Positions 16,953 to 26,560 are shown, counted from the stretch's first letter. The stretch is 64,000 nt of DNA from Rhodanobacteraceae bacterium (GCA_016717705.1 JADKFD010000031.1:1-64000), one strand, 5' to 3'. Notes: generated from the sequence alone by a model not told the origin. Numbers and translations: made by a program.

Positions 16953-18446
16953 TCACCCCGCCAGCGGCTTCACATTGGCATTCAGTCGGAAGCGGTTTTT
17001 CGGATCGTACTGGGTCTTGATCTGCTGCAGCCGCGCGAAATTGCCCTGGTAGTTCTCGTCGACGAAATGCTGTGCCTCGTCGGCGACTTCGTTGGTGTAG
17101 TAGCCGTTGGTGTGGCCTTCGACCGTCGACCAGTAATCCTTGATGTACTTGACGTGCGGCGTCGGGTCGCTGTCCAGCGGAAAGGACACGACGGCGAACA
17201 TGTTGTGGGTCGCCGGTCGATGCGGAAAGGCGGTGGCGTCGCGGGCGATGCGCGAGATGGCGCCACCGGCGTGCTGGAAGAACACGCTGGTGCCGCGAGA
17301 TTCATCTGCCTGGAAGCCATCCAGCAGCTTGCGCACCAGGTCATCGCCGAGGTCATCGATGAACCCCGACTTCAGGTACTCGCCGGTGTTGCGGGCATCG
17401 GTCTGGTCCCAGCTGCGCTGGATCGCCGCGTAGTCGACCGCTTTGACCGTATCGACGATCGGCTTGCCGAGCTTGCGCAGCGGCGCCAGCACGGCGTCGG
17501 CCTTGCTCGCCGGACCGCTGTAGCAGGCGTGCAGGACAAAGTTGCCATCCTTGCCGCCCATCGGTGCATCCATGACCGCGTCCAGGTACAGCTCATCGGG
17601 CGCGGCAAGGCTCTGCTCGGCATAGAACTTCAGCAGTTCGCGGGCTCGCTTGAGCGGGAACACCAGGTCGCCGCCAATCACTTCGCGCTGCATCGGATGC
17701 AGGTTGAATTCGAAAGCGGTGACGATGCCGAAGTTGCCGCCGCCGCCGCGCACCGCCCAGAACAGATCGGAATTCTCGTCGCCGCTGGCGCGCAGCAAAC
17801 GACCATCGGCGCTGACCAGTTCGACCGCGCGCAAGTTGTCGAGCGCCAGGCCGAAACGCCGCGCGAGGCGACCGAAACCGCCGCCGAGCGTGAGCCCGCC
17901 GACGCCGGTGTGCGACACCGTGCCGGCGGTGGTGACCAGGCCAAAGGCGAGTGCCTCGTGGTCGAGTTCACCGAGCAGGCTGCCGCCGCACACGCGCGCA
18001 ACGCGCTGCGCCGGATCCACATGCACGCCGCGGAAGGTCGACAGATCGATCTGCATGCCGCCTTCGCAGGTCGACTTGCCGGAGAAGCTGTGACCGCCGC
18101 ACTTGACCGCCAGCAACAAATCGTTCTCGCTGGCGAAATTGACCGCGGTGCGAATATCGGCAACGCCGCTCGGGCGCACCACCAGCGCCGGATGGCGGTC
18201 GATCGACAGGTTCATCACCCGCCGCGAAATGTCATAGCCGGGCTCGCCCGGCAGGATCAACGCGCCGCGCAGGCTGGCCTTGAGCTGTTTCAGCGCGCTG
18301 GCTTCGATGGCCTTCTTTGCGCCATCGGCGGTGACCGCCTCGATGGCGCCGGCAACCGGTGTGGCTTGTGCCAGGGCGCGGCCCTGGGTCAGTGCGAGTG
18401 CGACGGCCGCGGCCACGCTGGAGCCGAGAAACTCACGCCGATTCAT
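16953..18446 (-). CDS. Tat-exported FAD-linked oxidoreductase (berberine-bridge-enzyme-like)
   Basis: The 497-residue enzyme begins with a twin-arginine signal, N-R-R-E-F-L-G, followed by a hydrophobic stretch. The PCMH-type FAD-binding domain follows (about 75-250), with C-G-G-H119-S-F-S-G-K-S supplying the histidine for 8-alpha covalent FAD attachment. The G-V-G-G-L-T-L-G-G-G-F-G block follows. The Cys that gives bicovalent FAD in plant BBE and GOOX is a Val here (T-A-G-T-V-S-H), so attachment should be monocovalent. The C-terminal Y-D-P-K-N-R-F is the berberine-bridge motif. Likely oxidises a sugar or alcohol in the periplasm; the substrate is unknown. Confidence 0.87.
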   Translation of the reverse strand: MNRREFLGSSVAAAVALALTQGRALAQATPVAGAIEAVTADGAKKAIEASALKQLKASLRGALILPGEPGYDISRRVMNLSIDRHPALVVRPSGVADIRTAVNFASENDLLLAVKCGGHSFSGKSTCEGGMQIDLSTFRGVHVDPAQRVARVCGGSLLGELDHEALAFGLVTTAGTVSHTGVGGLTLGGGFGRLARRFGLALDNLRAVELVSADGRLLRASGDENSDLFWAVRGGGGNFGIVTAFEFNLHPMQREVIGGDLVFPLKRARELLKFYAEQSLAAPDELYLDAVMDAPMGGKDGNFVLHACYSGPASKADAVLAPLRKLGKPIVDTVKAVDYAAIQRSWDQTDARNTGEYLKSGFIDDLGDDLVRKLLDGFQADESRGTSVFFQHAGGAISRIARDATAFPHRPATHNMFAVVSFPLDSDPTPHVKYIKDYWSTVEGHTNGYYTNEVADEAQHFVDENYQGNFARLQQIKTQYDPKNRFRLNANVKPLAG

Positions 18447-18514
18447 TGATTCGTTCCCCCGCCGGAAGTGGGGTCGAGGCTACGCTTTGGGGGATCGCCG
18501 TCAAGCCGTTCACC

Positions 18515-18567
18515 TGTAGGAGCGCGCTTGCGCGCGATGCCTTTCGCGCGCAAGCGCGCTCCTACAA
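18515..18567. repeat. family 1 REP pair without spacer, outward orientation, copy D
   Basis: TGTAGGAGCGCGCTTGCGCGCGATG is followed after four bases by its inverse CGCGCGCAAGCGCGCTCCTACAA. Unlike the other copies, the arms point the other way and the GCGTGGA spacer is absent. A CAACACCAACAACCAGCAACC microsatellite follows at 18604-18649. Confidence 0.8.
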
Positions 18568-18603
18568 CGAGCCCGACCACAGCGGCCGCGCGGGAGCGCG
18601 GCC

Positions 18604-18649
18604 CACCAACACCAACACCAACAACCAGCAACCAGCAACCAGCAACCGC
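18604..18649. repeat. short tandem repeat (CAACACC / AACCAGC units)
   Basis: Units of 6-7 bases (ACCAAC, AACCAGC) are repeated about seven times just past the 3' end of the alpha-2-macroglobulin gene. The same kind of repeat in reverse orientation (TTGTTGG) sits beside family 1 REP copies at 41260 and 49201. Confidence 0.65.
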
Positions 18650-18650
18650 T

Positions 18651-21600
18651 CTACTTCACCTCGATCATCCCCGCCGGCCCGCCCTGGCTGTAGATCGTGC
18701 GTTCATACATCGACTCGGCGTATGGCGGCGGGATGATGAACATGCCGGGGTTGCTCGGGCGCAGCTTGTAGAGGAACTCGGTGACGCTGGGGCCGGCGCT
18801 GGCGTAGAGCACGATGCGGTCCTCGCGCTGTTCGACATGCTGGGTGTAGAGCGTCGATCCGGGCAGTGCCAGACCAGCCACCGGCGGGGCGCTGTCGCCA
18901 TCCTCGCTGTCCTCTTCGCCGGTGTCGCCGCTGTCGGGCGGCGGTGGCGGCATTTGCGTGACCGGCTCAAAGCCGCCTGGCAGCAGATCGACGATGGCGA
19001 GCGAGCTGACGTCACTGCCGCCGAGCGCACGCAGGCGCAGGCGCACGGTGATTTCCTGGCCCAGCGTGGCCGCCGTCAGCGCGCTGCCGTCGGCATTCAG
19101 GTACTCGCGGGTGATCTCGATGCCCTGGTTCTGCACCGCCTTGGGCGCCACCAGGTCATAGCCAGACTGCGTCAGCACGTACCAGCTTGGCGTGGCCTCG
19201 GGCGGCGTCACCCACAGGGACCTGTCGCTGGCCAGATACGGCGCGCGCATCAAGGCACCGAAGGCCTCGCCGATCACGCGTTCCTTCTGGTCGGCGCCGA
19301 TCGCGGCCAGCTTGGGCAGCCCGGCGGCGGCCTTGGACGTGGTGTAGGCGTCCAGCGCCAGCACGATCAAGGCCGAGGACAGCGTGTTGTAGCTGTTGTC
19401 CTTGAGCGGCTGCAGCAGGTTTTCGATGGCGTGCACCGAGATGCGTTGCGCCTCGGTCGGGAAGTGCTTGTGTGCCAGGTAGACCACCCAGGCGGTGTCG
19501 ATGCCGGCGTCGTAGTAGTAGGCAAAACCGGAGTACTTCGGCGGGCTGGCGGCACCGACGCGGGCGAGGCCGGCCTGCGCCAATTCCTTCGCCGGCTTGG
19601 CCTGCTGCAGCAATTGGTAACTGGCGCCGAGCAGCATGCCGATGGTGTCGGTCTTCCAGGCTTCCGGATAGTCGCGCTTGAGCTGCTCGTGCACGGCACT
19701 GAGCAGGTGCGTGGCGGTCTGTCCCTGGCGGATCAACAGATAAGTCGCCAGCGCACGGGCGCGCAGCTCGTGCAGTTGCGTCAGCGCCGCATCGCCGGCC
19801 ATGTTGGCCAGATAGCGATTGACCGCGGCCAGCAGGTCAGACGGCACCGGCTCGCCGCGTTCGCGCGCCTCGACCAGATAGAGCGCCGCGTAGGCGGTCA
19901 GGAAGGGATCGACATCCGGCGTTGCCAGCCACAGACCGATGCCGCCATCGCTGTTCTGCCGCGCACGCAGCACGCTGATCAGATCCAGCGCGGTCGCGCC
20001 GGGTGCGCCGGTCACCGTGCCGAACTCCGGCCGCTTGGCGTAGACCAGCGCCGGCATCGCCTGGCTCAGCAACTGCTCGGTGCACAGGTAGGGGAAGTTG
20101 GCCAGGTATGCCGCCAGACCATCGGCCGCCACGAAGGGTGAAGTCGAGGCCGACAACAGGCGCTGCGAGCGCTCCGGATACATCTGGCGCAAATCCTTGA
20201 GCTCGCTCTTGCGATCGGCGCGACCCAGGCGCAAATCGGTGCGCGCGACGATCGCCGGGCGCAAGGACAGCTCGATGCGCCGCTTCACGCTGCGCGAGCC
20301 GGACTCGGCAATCAGGGTCACCGGCACCGCGCCGAGCGCCGTGCCTGCCTTCAGGCGCACGCTGAGCTTGCCCTCCTGCCCGGGCTTGAGCGACAGCGCC
20401 GCCGGCGGCGGCCCGACCAGGGTCAGTGTCGCCGGCAGATCGAGCTTCAGCGTGACCGGCATCGCGCTGCCGTCGGTGCCTTCCGCGGTGTTGGCGATGC
20501 CCACCGGCAATTCGAACTCGTCGCCGGGTGCGACGTGCGTCGGCACCGTCGGGGTCAGCACGAAATCGCCGCGCACCAGCGCCTTGGTCTCGGCGATGCC
20601 GATGCGCTCGGGGTTCACGGCGACCGCCATCACCCGCAGCTGCCCGTTGAAGTGGTCCGGCATCGAGAAGTGGAAAGTGTGTTCGCCATCGATGTCGGTC
20701 ATGCCCGACCACCACACCGCCGGCTTCTCGCTCTTGCGCTTGAACGGATTCAGGTGCTTGGCCAGGTCGCCCTCGCCGTCGCCACCCGGTGCAGCCGCGG
20801 CAACCAGTCGACTGAACTCGGGCAGGATCAGGTCGAGGATCTGGCTGGTCTCCACATCGAGCATCTTCTTGCGGAAGAAATGGTCGAGCGGATCGGCCAG
20901 CTTGTAGCGCGCCACCTGCAGGATGCCCTCGTCGATGGCAAAAGCCACCACGCGGGTCGGACCCGGCGTGGTGACTTTCAGCGCGATGTCGGCACCCGGC
21001 TTGCTCACCGGCGGCAAGGACAGCGTCAACGGCTGCGTGCGCCGGCCGCGATCGACCGAGAACGGCGCCACCGCATAGGACAGCGGGCTCATGAACACCT
21101 CGTCCGAGGACGGGTCGCGGATGAACTGCACGTTGATGTAGCCGGAGCCCTCGAAGTCCTCGGGAATCTTGATCTTCTGCACCGAACTGGTGGTCTCGGC
21201 GCGGAACCAGGCGTGCGCGTAGACCTTGTCGCGCTCGATGGTGATCAATCCAGAGCCCACATAGGGCGCGCGGATGCCGATCTCGACTTCCTCGCCCGCG
21301 CGGTAATCCGGCTTGGACAGGCTCAAGGCCAGCTCGGCATTGCGCTCCAGCGAGCGCGTGACATTGGCGTCACCGGCCACCACGTAGCTGGTCTTGTTGA
21401 CGACGGTGCCATCCGCGGCGACGATCTCGATGAAATAGTCACCCGGCTCGTCAGTTTTCAGCGCCCATTCCTGCTCGCCGGCAGTCGCCGGCAGCGCGGT
21501 TTCGCTGACCGTGCGTTTGCGCTCCTGCGAGACGTACTTGTACAGGCCGGAATCCTCCTTGGTCAGGATCGACACGTACTGGCGTTCGATCAGCACCAAT

Positions 21601-22784
21601 TTGAGGCCTTCGACGGCGAGTGCCTTGGCATCCGGGCCGATGCTGACGATGCCCAGCTGGCGCTTGCTGCCGCGTTTGACGTGGTAGAGGTTGTCGTCCT
21701 TGCGCAGGCCGACCAGATAGTCGTTGCTCGACACCAGCGTGCCGGTCTGCGCGGCGACGTTGCGGCCGCTGCCGGGCTCGAAGGCGCGCGCGAGGAAGCT
21801 CAACTGGTAGGTGGAGCGGTCGAACTGCTCCAGGCCCAGGTCGAACACCGCATTGCCGGCTTCGTCGGTTTCGCCGTCGCTCAAGGGTTCGTTGAAGCCG
21901 TCGGAACTGCGCAGCGGGTCGTAGAACTGCCAGTTGGGCCAGCGCGTGAAATTGGGGAAGGCCGGGCGCAGCACCAGCGTGGCTTCGACCTTGCGCGCCT
22001 GCGCCGGCGTGCCGAACAGGTTCTCGACGGCCACCGTCGCGCTCATGCCGTCCGGTTTGACCCAGCCTTCGCTGGTGCTCGCCGACAGCGTGGCGCGCAC
22101 GCTGAGCGTGTCCGGCATGAACTCGCGGATCTGCACCGTGGTGCTGCCGATCATGGTGCGCGAATCATTTTCGCCGATCAGATACAGCGTCGCCTGCCAG
22201 GTGCCGCTCGGCGCGCTGTCGGACGGCGTGTGCGAGAAAGCGTCGAAGCCGGTGGCATCCAGCGACACGCGCTCGCGCTTGACCACGCTGCCGCGCGGGT
22301 CGGAGAACTCGACCTCCAGCGGCACGCCGGAAAGCGGGCGCGTCCAGTCGCTGGCGCGCACGATGAAACCGAGGTTGACGGTGTCGCCGGGGCGGTACAG
22401 GCCGCGATCGGAGAACATGTAGGCCTTGAGCGTGCCGGCATCGATCTCGTTGGCATCGCCGCCGATGTCGAAGCGCGACAGGTCCAGCGTGCGCTCGTAG
22501 TTTTGCAGCGGCATGAAGGACAGGTCTTCGGCGTAGTTGACCACGATCAGCGAGGGCTGCTTTTCGCGCGTGAAACCCTCCAGTGAAGGCAGCGAGGCAT
22601 GCCCGCTGTTGTCGGTTTCGCCGCTGGCCAGGGTCTCGCCGTTGCGCGCGACCACGCGCACGCGGGCGCCGTAGATCGGCGTGCCGCCGGACAGCGACTG
22701 CACATAGACCTCGCGGGTGCCGTACAGCGTGCGCTTGATGACGATGCCCAGATCCGTCAGCACCACCAGACGCGAATCCATCAC
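18651..22784 (-). CDS. alpha-2-macroglobulin family protein, thioester-containing C-terminal part
   Basis: This 1377-residue frame carries most of a bacterial alpha-2-macroglobulin: repeated macroglobulin-like beta domains, a bait region, and the thioester motif Y-L-C901-T-E-Q (numbering from this start). A C-x-E-Q thioester traps attacking proteases covalently. The alpha-helical thioester domain (about 870-1170) and the receptor-binding-like C-terminus follow. Upstream codons before the nominal GTG/ATG start continue the protein (L-S-E-Y-E-A-G-L-T-P-Q-E-T-I-A-Q-D-A-G-E-V), joining it to the N-terminal piece at 22841-24457 across a one-base shift near 22843. Bacterial homologues are often paired with pbpC, which is not adjacent here. 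Confidence 0.88.
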   Translation of the reverse strand: MMDSRLVVLTDLGIVIKRTLYGTREVYVQSLSGGTPIYGARVRVVARNGETLASGETDNSGHASLPSLEGFTREKQPSLIVVNYAEDLSFMPLQNYERTLDLSRFDIGGDANEIDAGTLKAYMFSDRGLYRPGDTVNLGFIVRASDWTRPLSGVPLEVEFSDPRGSVVKRERVSLDATGFDAFSHTPSDSAPSGTWQATLYLIGENDSRTMIGSTTVQIREFMPDTLSVRATLSASTSEGWVKPDGMSATVAVENLFGTPAQARKVEATLVLRPAFPNFTRWPNWQFYDPLRSSDGFNEPLSDGETDEAGNAVFDLGLEQFDRSTYQLSFLARAFEPGSGRNVAAQTGTLVSSNDYLVGLRKDDNLYHVKRGSKRQLGIVSIGPDAKALAVEGLKLVLIERQYVSILTKEDSGLYKYVSQERKRTVSETALPATAGEQEWALKTDEPGDYFIEIVAADGTVVNKTSYVVAGDANVTRSLERNAELALSLSKPDYRAGEEVEIGIRAPYVGSGLITIERDKVYAHAWFRAETTSSVQKIKIPEDFEGSGYINVQFIRDPSSDEVFMSPLSYAVAPFSVDRGRRTQPLTLSLPPVSKPGADIALKVTTPGPTRVVAFAIDEGILQVARYKLADPLDHFFRKKMLDVETSQILDLILPEFSRLVAAAAPGGDGEGDLAKHLNPFKRKSEKPAVWWSGMTDIDGEHTFHFSMPDHFNGQLRVMAVAVNPERIGIAETKALVRGDFVLTPTVPTHVAPGDEFELPVGIANTAEGTDGSAMPVTLKLDLPATLTLVGPPPAALSLKPGQEGKLSVRLKAGTALGAVPVTLIAESGSRSVKRRIELSLRPAIVARTDLRLGRADRKSELKDLRQMYPERSQRLLSASTSPFVAADGLAAYLANFPYLCTEQLLSQAMPALVYAKRPEFGTVTGAPGATALDLISVLRARQNSDGGIGLWLATPDVDPFLTAYAALYLVEARERGEPVPSDLLAAVNRYLANMAGDAALTQLHELRARALATYLLIRQGQTATHLLSAVHEQLKRDYPEAWKTDTIGMLLGASYQLLQQAKPAKELAQAGLARVGAASPPKYSGFAYYYDAGIDTAWVVYLAHKHFPTEAQRISVHAIENLLQPLKDNSYNTLSSALIVLALDAYTTSKAAAGLPKLAAIGADQKERVIGEAFGALMRAPYLASDRSLWVTPPEATPSWYVLTQSGYDLVAPKAVQNQGIEITREYLNADGSALTAATLGQEITVRLRLRALGGSDVSSLAIVDLLPGGFEPVTQMPPPPPDSGDTGEEDSEDGDSAPPVAGLALPGSTLYTQHVEQREDRIVLYASAGPSVTEFLYKLRPSNPGMFIIPPPYAESMYERTIYSQGGPAGMIEVK

Positions 22785-22840
22785 CTCGCCGGCGTCCTGG
22801 GCGATGGTCTCCTGCGGCGTCAGCCCGGCTTCGTACTCAC

Positions 22841-24457
22841 TCAGGTGCGCAAGGAAAGCAGGAACACGCCGTGGCGGCCGCCGGTGAAGAACTCACCGAG
22901 GTCGATGCCCTCGTAGTGGGTCTTGGCCGGATCGGCGTTGGGCAGGGTGACGCGCTTTTCCATGCGCTCGACCAGACTGTCCTCGCCGATGGTCCACAGC
23001 GACGGCTGCTGGTAGCTGCCCTCGTTGAACTGCACCATGTGATGCAGTTGCTCCGGCAGCACGCGGCCGATTTCCAGGCGCAAGGCCGGCATGTTGCGGG
23101 TGACCGCGGTGACCCGGCGCTCTCCACGCAGCGACAACAGCGCGCCGTCGCCGACGAAGCTCAGCAGGCGCGGATATTCGGGTACCTGGAACACTTGCGC
23201 GTGCGGCTTGCCAAGGATGAAACCGCCGAAGGATTTCAGGCCCTTGTCGACGCGTACGTAAACACTGCGACCGACCGGCGCCTGGTACTTGAAGCTGTGA
23301 ATCGGCAGGTACTCGCGCTCGCTGGGGTCAGCCTTCAGTTCCAGTGGCGTCGATTGCTGCAGCAAGGCCTCGTCGACCTCGCCCTCGGACCAGCCGTAGG
23401 GAATGCTCTGCTCGTCGTCCTTCAGCTTGGCGTTCTTCTCCGGCAGCAGCCAGGCGCGCGTCGCCGCGGTGACCTCGCGGTCGCGCAGATCCATGTTGAA
23501 GCCGACCACGATCACCTGGAGCGGCTCGTGCTGGGCGTTGTCGACCAGCGTCGGCGTCAGCTCGTCGACCGTCACGCTGTAAAGCGCCGGCAGATCGACC
23601 TGTTGGCTCAGTTCATTGTCATTGCCCGGACCGCCGAGCGAACTGGCGATGCCCTTGCCGACATCCAGATGGATGGCGCCGCCATTGGGCGGCAGATCCA
23701 GCGGCGCCGAATGCACCCAGGCGCGCAGCTTGCGGGCATTGTATTGCGTGCTCAGGCTGGGACTCGGCAGCACTCGACCGGCGCCATCGAACATGCGCAC
23801 GCGCAGCGCCGATTCCAGCTTCGCCGCATCGACCGGATGGCTGAAATTGAGCGACCACACGGCCTTTTTCAGCTTCGGGTCCTGCGGGTCCTGATAGAAC
23901 TCGTTGCTGGCCCAGTTGACGGCAAATGGCGCGGTATCGAATTCCAGTTCGAAGGGCGCCAGCACGATGGTTTCGGCCACCGTCAGCTTGGGATCGAGGC
24001 TGATCGCGTAGTGCTGTCCGACCGGCCAATCGGTCTGCGGCTGGAACACCAGCGTGTGATCGTCCTCCCAGGTCCAGCTACCCGGCAGCGGCGGATCGAG
24101 CGCGATGCCGGCGGGTTCCTTGCCGACGCGCTCCAAGGGCGCGGCAGAGCCGGAGAAATTCACCCGCAGCGGCGCGACATAGATTTGATCGCGGTCGTAG
24201 TCGGTCAGGCCGGGTGCCGAGACCGACAGCTCCAGCGCGTTCGGGATCACCGGCGGCGGACGCGTCACCCACCAGAAAATGCCGTAGCCGATCAGGGCGA
24301 GCACGCCGAGCGTGCCCAGCACCGGCCATTTTCTGCGATAGACCCAACGACACCAGGGCGGCGGATCCCATTGACCGAATATCTGCTGCAGCAGGCCGGG
24401 AGCAGGCAGCGGCGACTCCGGCAGCGGAGCCGTTGCGGCAGATTCGGTGTTGTCCAT
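22841..24457 (-). CDS. alpha-2-macroglobulin family protein, N-terminal part (frameshifted from the C-terminal part)
   Basis: The 538-residue frame has a cytoplasmic Pro-rich N-terminus and one membrane anchor (about 49-68, L-G-T-L-G-V-L-A-L-I-G-Y-G-I-F-W-W), without a lipobox. Macroglobulin-like domains with the typical T-L-V-F-Q-P and R-E-Y-L-P-I segments follow. It ends G-V-F-L-L-S-L-R-T at TGA 22841-22843, where the next frame continues the protein without loss. An extra C in the ACCTGA context (giving ACC CTG AGT) would restore one reading frame of about 1,930 residues anchored in the inner membrane. Sequencing error or a real frameshift mutation are both possible. Confidence 0.85.
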   Translation of the reverse strand: MDNTESAATAPLPESPLPAPGLLQQIFGQWDPPPWCRWVYRRKWPVLGTLGVLALIGYGIFWWVTRPPPVIPNALELSVSAPGLTDYDRDQIYVAPLRVNFSGSAAPLERVGKEPAGIALDPPLPGSWTWEDDHTLVFQPQTDWPVGQHYAISLDPKLTVAETIVLAPFELEFDTAPFAVNWASNEFYQDPQDPKLKKAVWSLNFSHPVDAAKLESALRVRMFDGAGRVLPSPSLSTQYNARKLRAWVHSAPLDLPPNGGAIHLDVGKGIASSLGGPGNDNELSQQVDLPALYSVTVDELTPTLVDNAQHEPLQVIVVGFNMDLRDREVTAATRAWLLPEKNAKLKDDEQSIPYGWSEGEVDEALLQQSTPLELKADPSEREYLPIHSFKYQAPVGRSVYVRVDKGLKSFGGFILGKPHAQVFQVPEYPRLLSFVGDGALLSLRGERRVTAVTRNMPALRLEIGRVLPEQLHHMVQFNEGSYQQPSLWTIGEDSLVERMEKRVTLPNADPAKTHYEGIDLGEFFTGGRHGVFLLSLRT

Positions 24458-24681
24458 GCGTTCTCATCCCCGGGGTGACCGCGGCCCCCAATCGGCGCGG
24501 TGTAAGTGAGCATCCACGGAAGATTACGCTGACAGGGGGCAGGATCGTGACCAGCGGGTGACGGATTGTGGCGAATTGCGGTCGCGGCCAGGAATCGCCC
24601 GGGACGCGTGCTTGCCGCGGATCAAGAATCCGCCACGATGCCGTGCGAAACTTGCGTGACACGCCCGACCGGAGAACTCCC

Positions 24682-25301
24682 ATGCGCAAGACCCTCGCCA
24701 TTGTCAGCCTGACCCTCGCATTCGGCGCCGGTGTCGACGCTGCCGACACCAAGGCGCAGACGACCACCGTCGACAAGGCAACCGCAGCAGCCACCGACAA
24801 GGCCACGGCTGCGGCGAAGGACAAGGCGACCAGCATGGCGACCAAAGCCACCAGCATGGCGACCGACAAGGCCACCAGCATGGCCAAGGACAAGGCCACC
24901 GACATGGCGAAGGACAAGGCCACCAGCATGGCGACCGACAAGGCGACCAGCATGGCCAAGGACAAGGCGACCGGCATGGCCAAGGACAAGGCCACCTGAC
25001 AGTGGCGAAAGACAAAGCCACACCAAGCATGGCGAAAGACAAAGGCCACCAGGATGGCTGCCGGACAAGGCCACCGACATGGCCAACGGACAAAGGCCAC
25101 CGACAAGGCATGGCGACCGACATGGCCAAGGACAAATCGAAGGACCTGACCAAGGATCTGGCGAAAGACAAGTCCAAGGATTTGACCAAGGACGTGTCGG
25201 TCGACAAGGCCAAGGCGATGGCGACCGACAAGGCCAAGGAAGTCGCGACGGACAAGGCCACCGAGGTGGCGACCGACGTGGTCAAGAAGGACAAGAACTG
25301 A
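24682..25301 (+). pseudogene. octapeptide-repeat secreted protein, frame interrupted
   Basis: The frame starts at ATG 24682 after GGAGAA and encodes a signal peptide (M-R-K-T-L-A-I-V-S-L-T-L-A-F-G-A-G-V-D-A). Units of the form A-T-S-M-A-K/T-D-K then repeat about ten times. It stops at TGA 24997. The same repeat DNA continues to 25301, but at least two further small indels (about 24990-25110) throw it between frames. The last part, 25115-25301, is again clean and reads D-L-T-K-D-L-A-K-D-K, ending V-V-K-K-D-K-N. The heptad-like Lys/Asp pattern suggests an extended amphipathic helix, as in LEA-like or apolipoprotein-like proteins. The function is unknown. Confidence 0.6.
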
Positions 25302-25336
25302 GCTCGGGGCGCGTGCCTGCCGGCAACGGCCGCAGA

Positions 25337-25414
25337 GCATCGCGCGCGAGCGCGCTCCTACAAACTTTGCGTGGACCTTCGGCAAATTTGTAGGAGCGCG
25401 CTCGCGCGCGATGC
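25337..25414. repeat. paired REP element (family 1), copy E
   Basis: GCATCGCGCGCGAGCGCGCT and its inverse flank the spacer ACTTTGCGTGGACCTTCGGCAAATT. It lies between the converging ends of the octapeptide-repeat and EamA genes. Confidence 0.85.
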
Positions 25415-25431
25415 TTTTTGATCCAATGCCC

Positions 25432-26328
25432 TCAGGTGTGTTCCCCCGCCACCTCGGCCGGCACCACCGGCGGCTTCGGTCGCGTCGCCAGTTGCAGCAC
25501 CGCCACCGCCACCAGCACCACCCCCATCCCGGCGATCAGTCGCGACCCGAGCGCTTCGCCGCCGAGCAGCCAGCCGAGCAGCACGGCGATCACCGGGTTG
25601 ATGTAGGAAAAGCTCCCGGCGCGCGCCGGGTGCCAGACGCGCGTCAGGTACAGGTAAGAGGCAAAGGCGATGCAGGATCCGCCGACGATCAGATAGCCGG
25701 TCGCTGCCCATGCGCGCGCTCCGATGTCGCCATGCTGGGTGAACGAACCCATGCCGGCGGTCAGCGCAACACAGACCGAGCCACTGAACAGCATCTGCAC
25801 CCCGGCATTGGCGAACAGCCCGCCACTTTTCACGTGCGCGCGCTGGTGCAGCGAGGCCCACGACCAGGCCACGGGGGTCAGCGTGCAGACCACTGCCGCC
25901 GTCAAGTCGATGCCGCCGACATCACTCGGCCACATCACCAGACCGACACCGGCGAAGCCGAGCATCACCGCGATCCAGCCCCTGGCGTGCATCGGATCAC
26001 TGCGCAGCGACAGCAGTGCCAGCCAAACCGGAATCGGCGCCTGCAGCACCGCGCCGACACCACTCGGAATGAACTGCAGCGACCAAGCGGTCAGCACATT
26101 GGCGGCGCCGGCCATCAACAGGCCAGCGAGCAGCAACGAGGGCAGTTGCTTGCGTTGCACGAAACGCTCGCCCTTCAGCCATGCCAGCACGATGCAAAGC
26201 AAGCCGGCGGTGACGAAGCGCACCGAAGCCAGACCGAGCGGCGTGAAATCGACCAGCGCCCATTTGTGCGCCAGCCAGGTGGAACCCCAGATCAGCGAAC
26301 AGGCAGCGAAGGCAAGCCAGGGCAGCAT
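25432..26328 (-). CDS. EamA/DMT-family transporter
   Basis: The 298-residue inner-membrane protein has ten hydrophobic segments in two EamA halves. The N-terminal half has L-I-W-G-S-T-W-L-A-H-K and the second half has A-S-Y-L-Y-L-T-R-V-W-H-P-A-R-A-G-S-F-S-Y-I-N-P-V-I-A. This is the drug/metabolite transporter layout of permeases that export amino acids or other metabolites. The substrate cannot be told from sequence. It is a single gene flanked by repeats on both sides. Confidence 0.88.
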   Translation of the reverse strand: MLPWLAFAACSLIWGSTWLAHKWALVDFTPLGLASVRFVTAGLLCIVLAWLKGERFVQRKQLPSLLLAGLLMAGAANVLTAWSLQFIPSGVGAVLQAPIPVWLALLSLRSDPMHARGWIAVMLGFAGVGLVMWPSDVGGIDLTAAVVCTLTPVAWSWASLHQRAHVKSGGLFANAGVQMLFSGSVCVALTAGMGSFTQHGDIGARAWAATGYLIVGGSCIAFASYLYLTRVWHPARAGSFSYINPVIAVLLGWLLGGEALGSRLIAGMGVVLVAVAVLQLATRPKPPVVPAEVAGEHT

Positions 26329-26384
26329 CGGGCGGATGGCGTTGGGCGGGTTGGCCTAGTCTGCCGCAGCTGGGGATGGCAGAA

Positions 26385-26421
26385 GCGGGGCATGGGGCAC
26401 GGGGCACGGGGCACGGGGGAA
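26385..26421. repeat. short tandem repeat (GGGGCAC)n
   Basis: GGGGCAT/GGGGCAC units of 7 bases are repeated about five times in the gap between the EamA and pgeF genes. Confidence 0.65.
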
Positions 26422-26456
26422 AGGCTGGCTTGACGTGGGCCACTTTCATAGCCGGT

Positions 26457-26560
26457 GTAGGTCACGTTGGCCGCGCAGACGCCGTGAGCTCCAGCCAACG
26501 AGGTCCTGAGTGACGGAGGTCCGTGTCACGTAGCCCGCTGCGCGGGCAACATGACCTACG
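26457..26560. repeat. palindromic repeat, GTAGGTCACGTTGGCC..GACCTAC family, copy 1
   Basis: GTAGGTCACGTTGGCCGCGCAG and GCCCGCTGCGCGGGCAACATGACCTAC form the outer arms. The right end overlaps the pgeF stop codon (26556-26558). Other copies are at 34096, 43638 and 60637. Confidence 0.7.

Noticed and set aside
18468..20141. A 557-codon plus-strand open frame over the alpha-2-macroglobulin gene
   Set aside because: It passes through REP and microsatellite DNA and lies antisense to strongly conserved macroglobulin sequence.
20535..22586. A 683-codon plus-strand open frame over the alpha-2-macroglobulin gene
   Set aside because: Shadow of the minus-strand gene; its composition is dominated by Arg, Gln, His and Ala and there is no recognisable motif.
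22835..22850. Programmed ribosomal frameshift in the alpha-2-macroglobulin gene
   Set aside because: The site lacks a classical slippery heptamer and a downstream pseudoknot was not evident; an indel error is simpler.
24800..25115. Tandem 24-base repeats as a possible CRISPR or origin iteron array
   Set aside because: They encode an octapeptide repeat behind a signal peptide and have no spacers or DnaA-box-like content.
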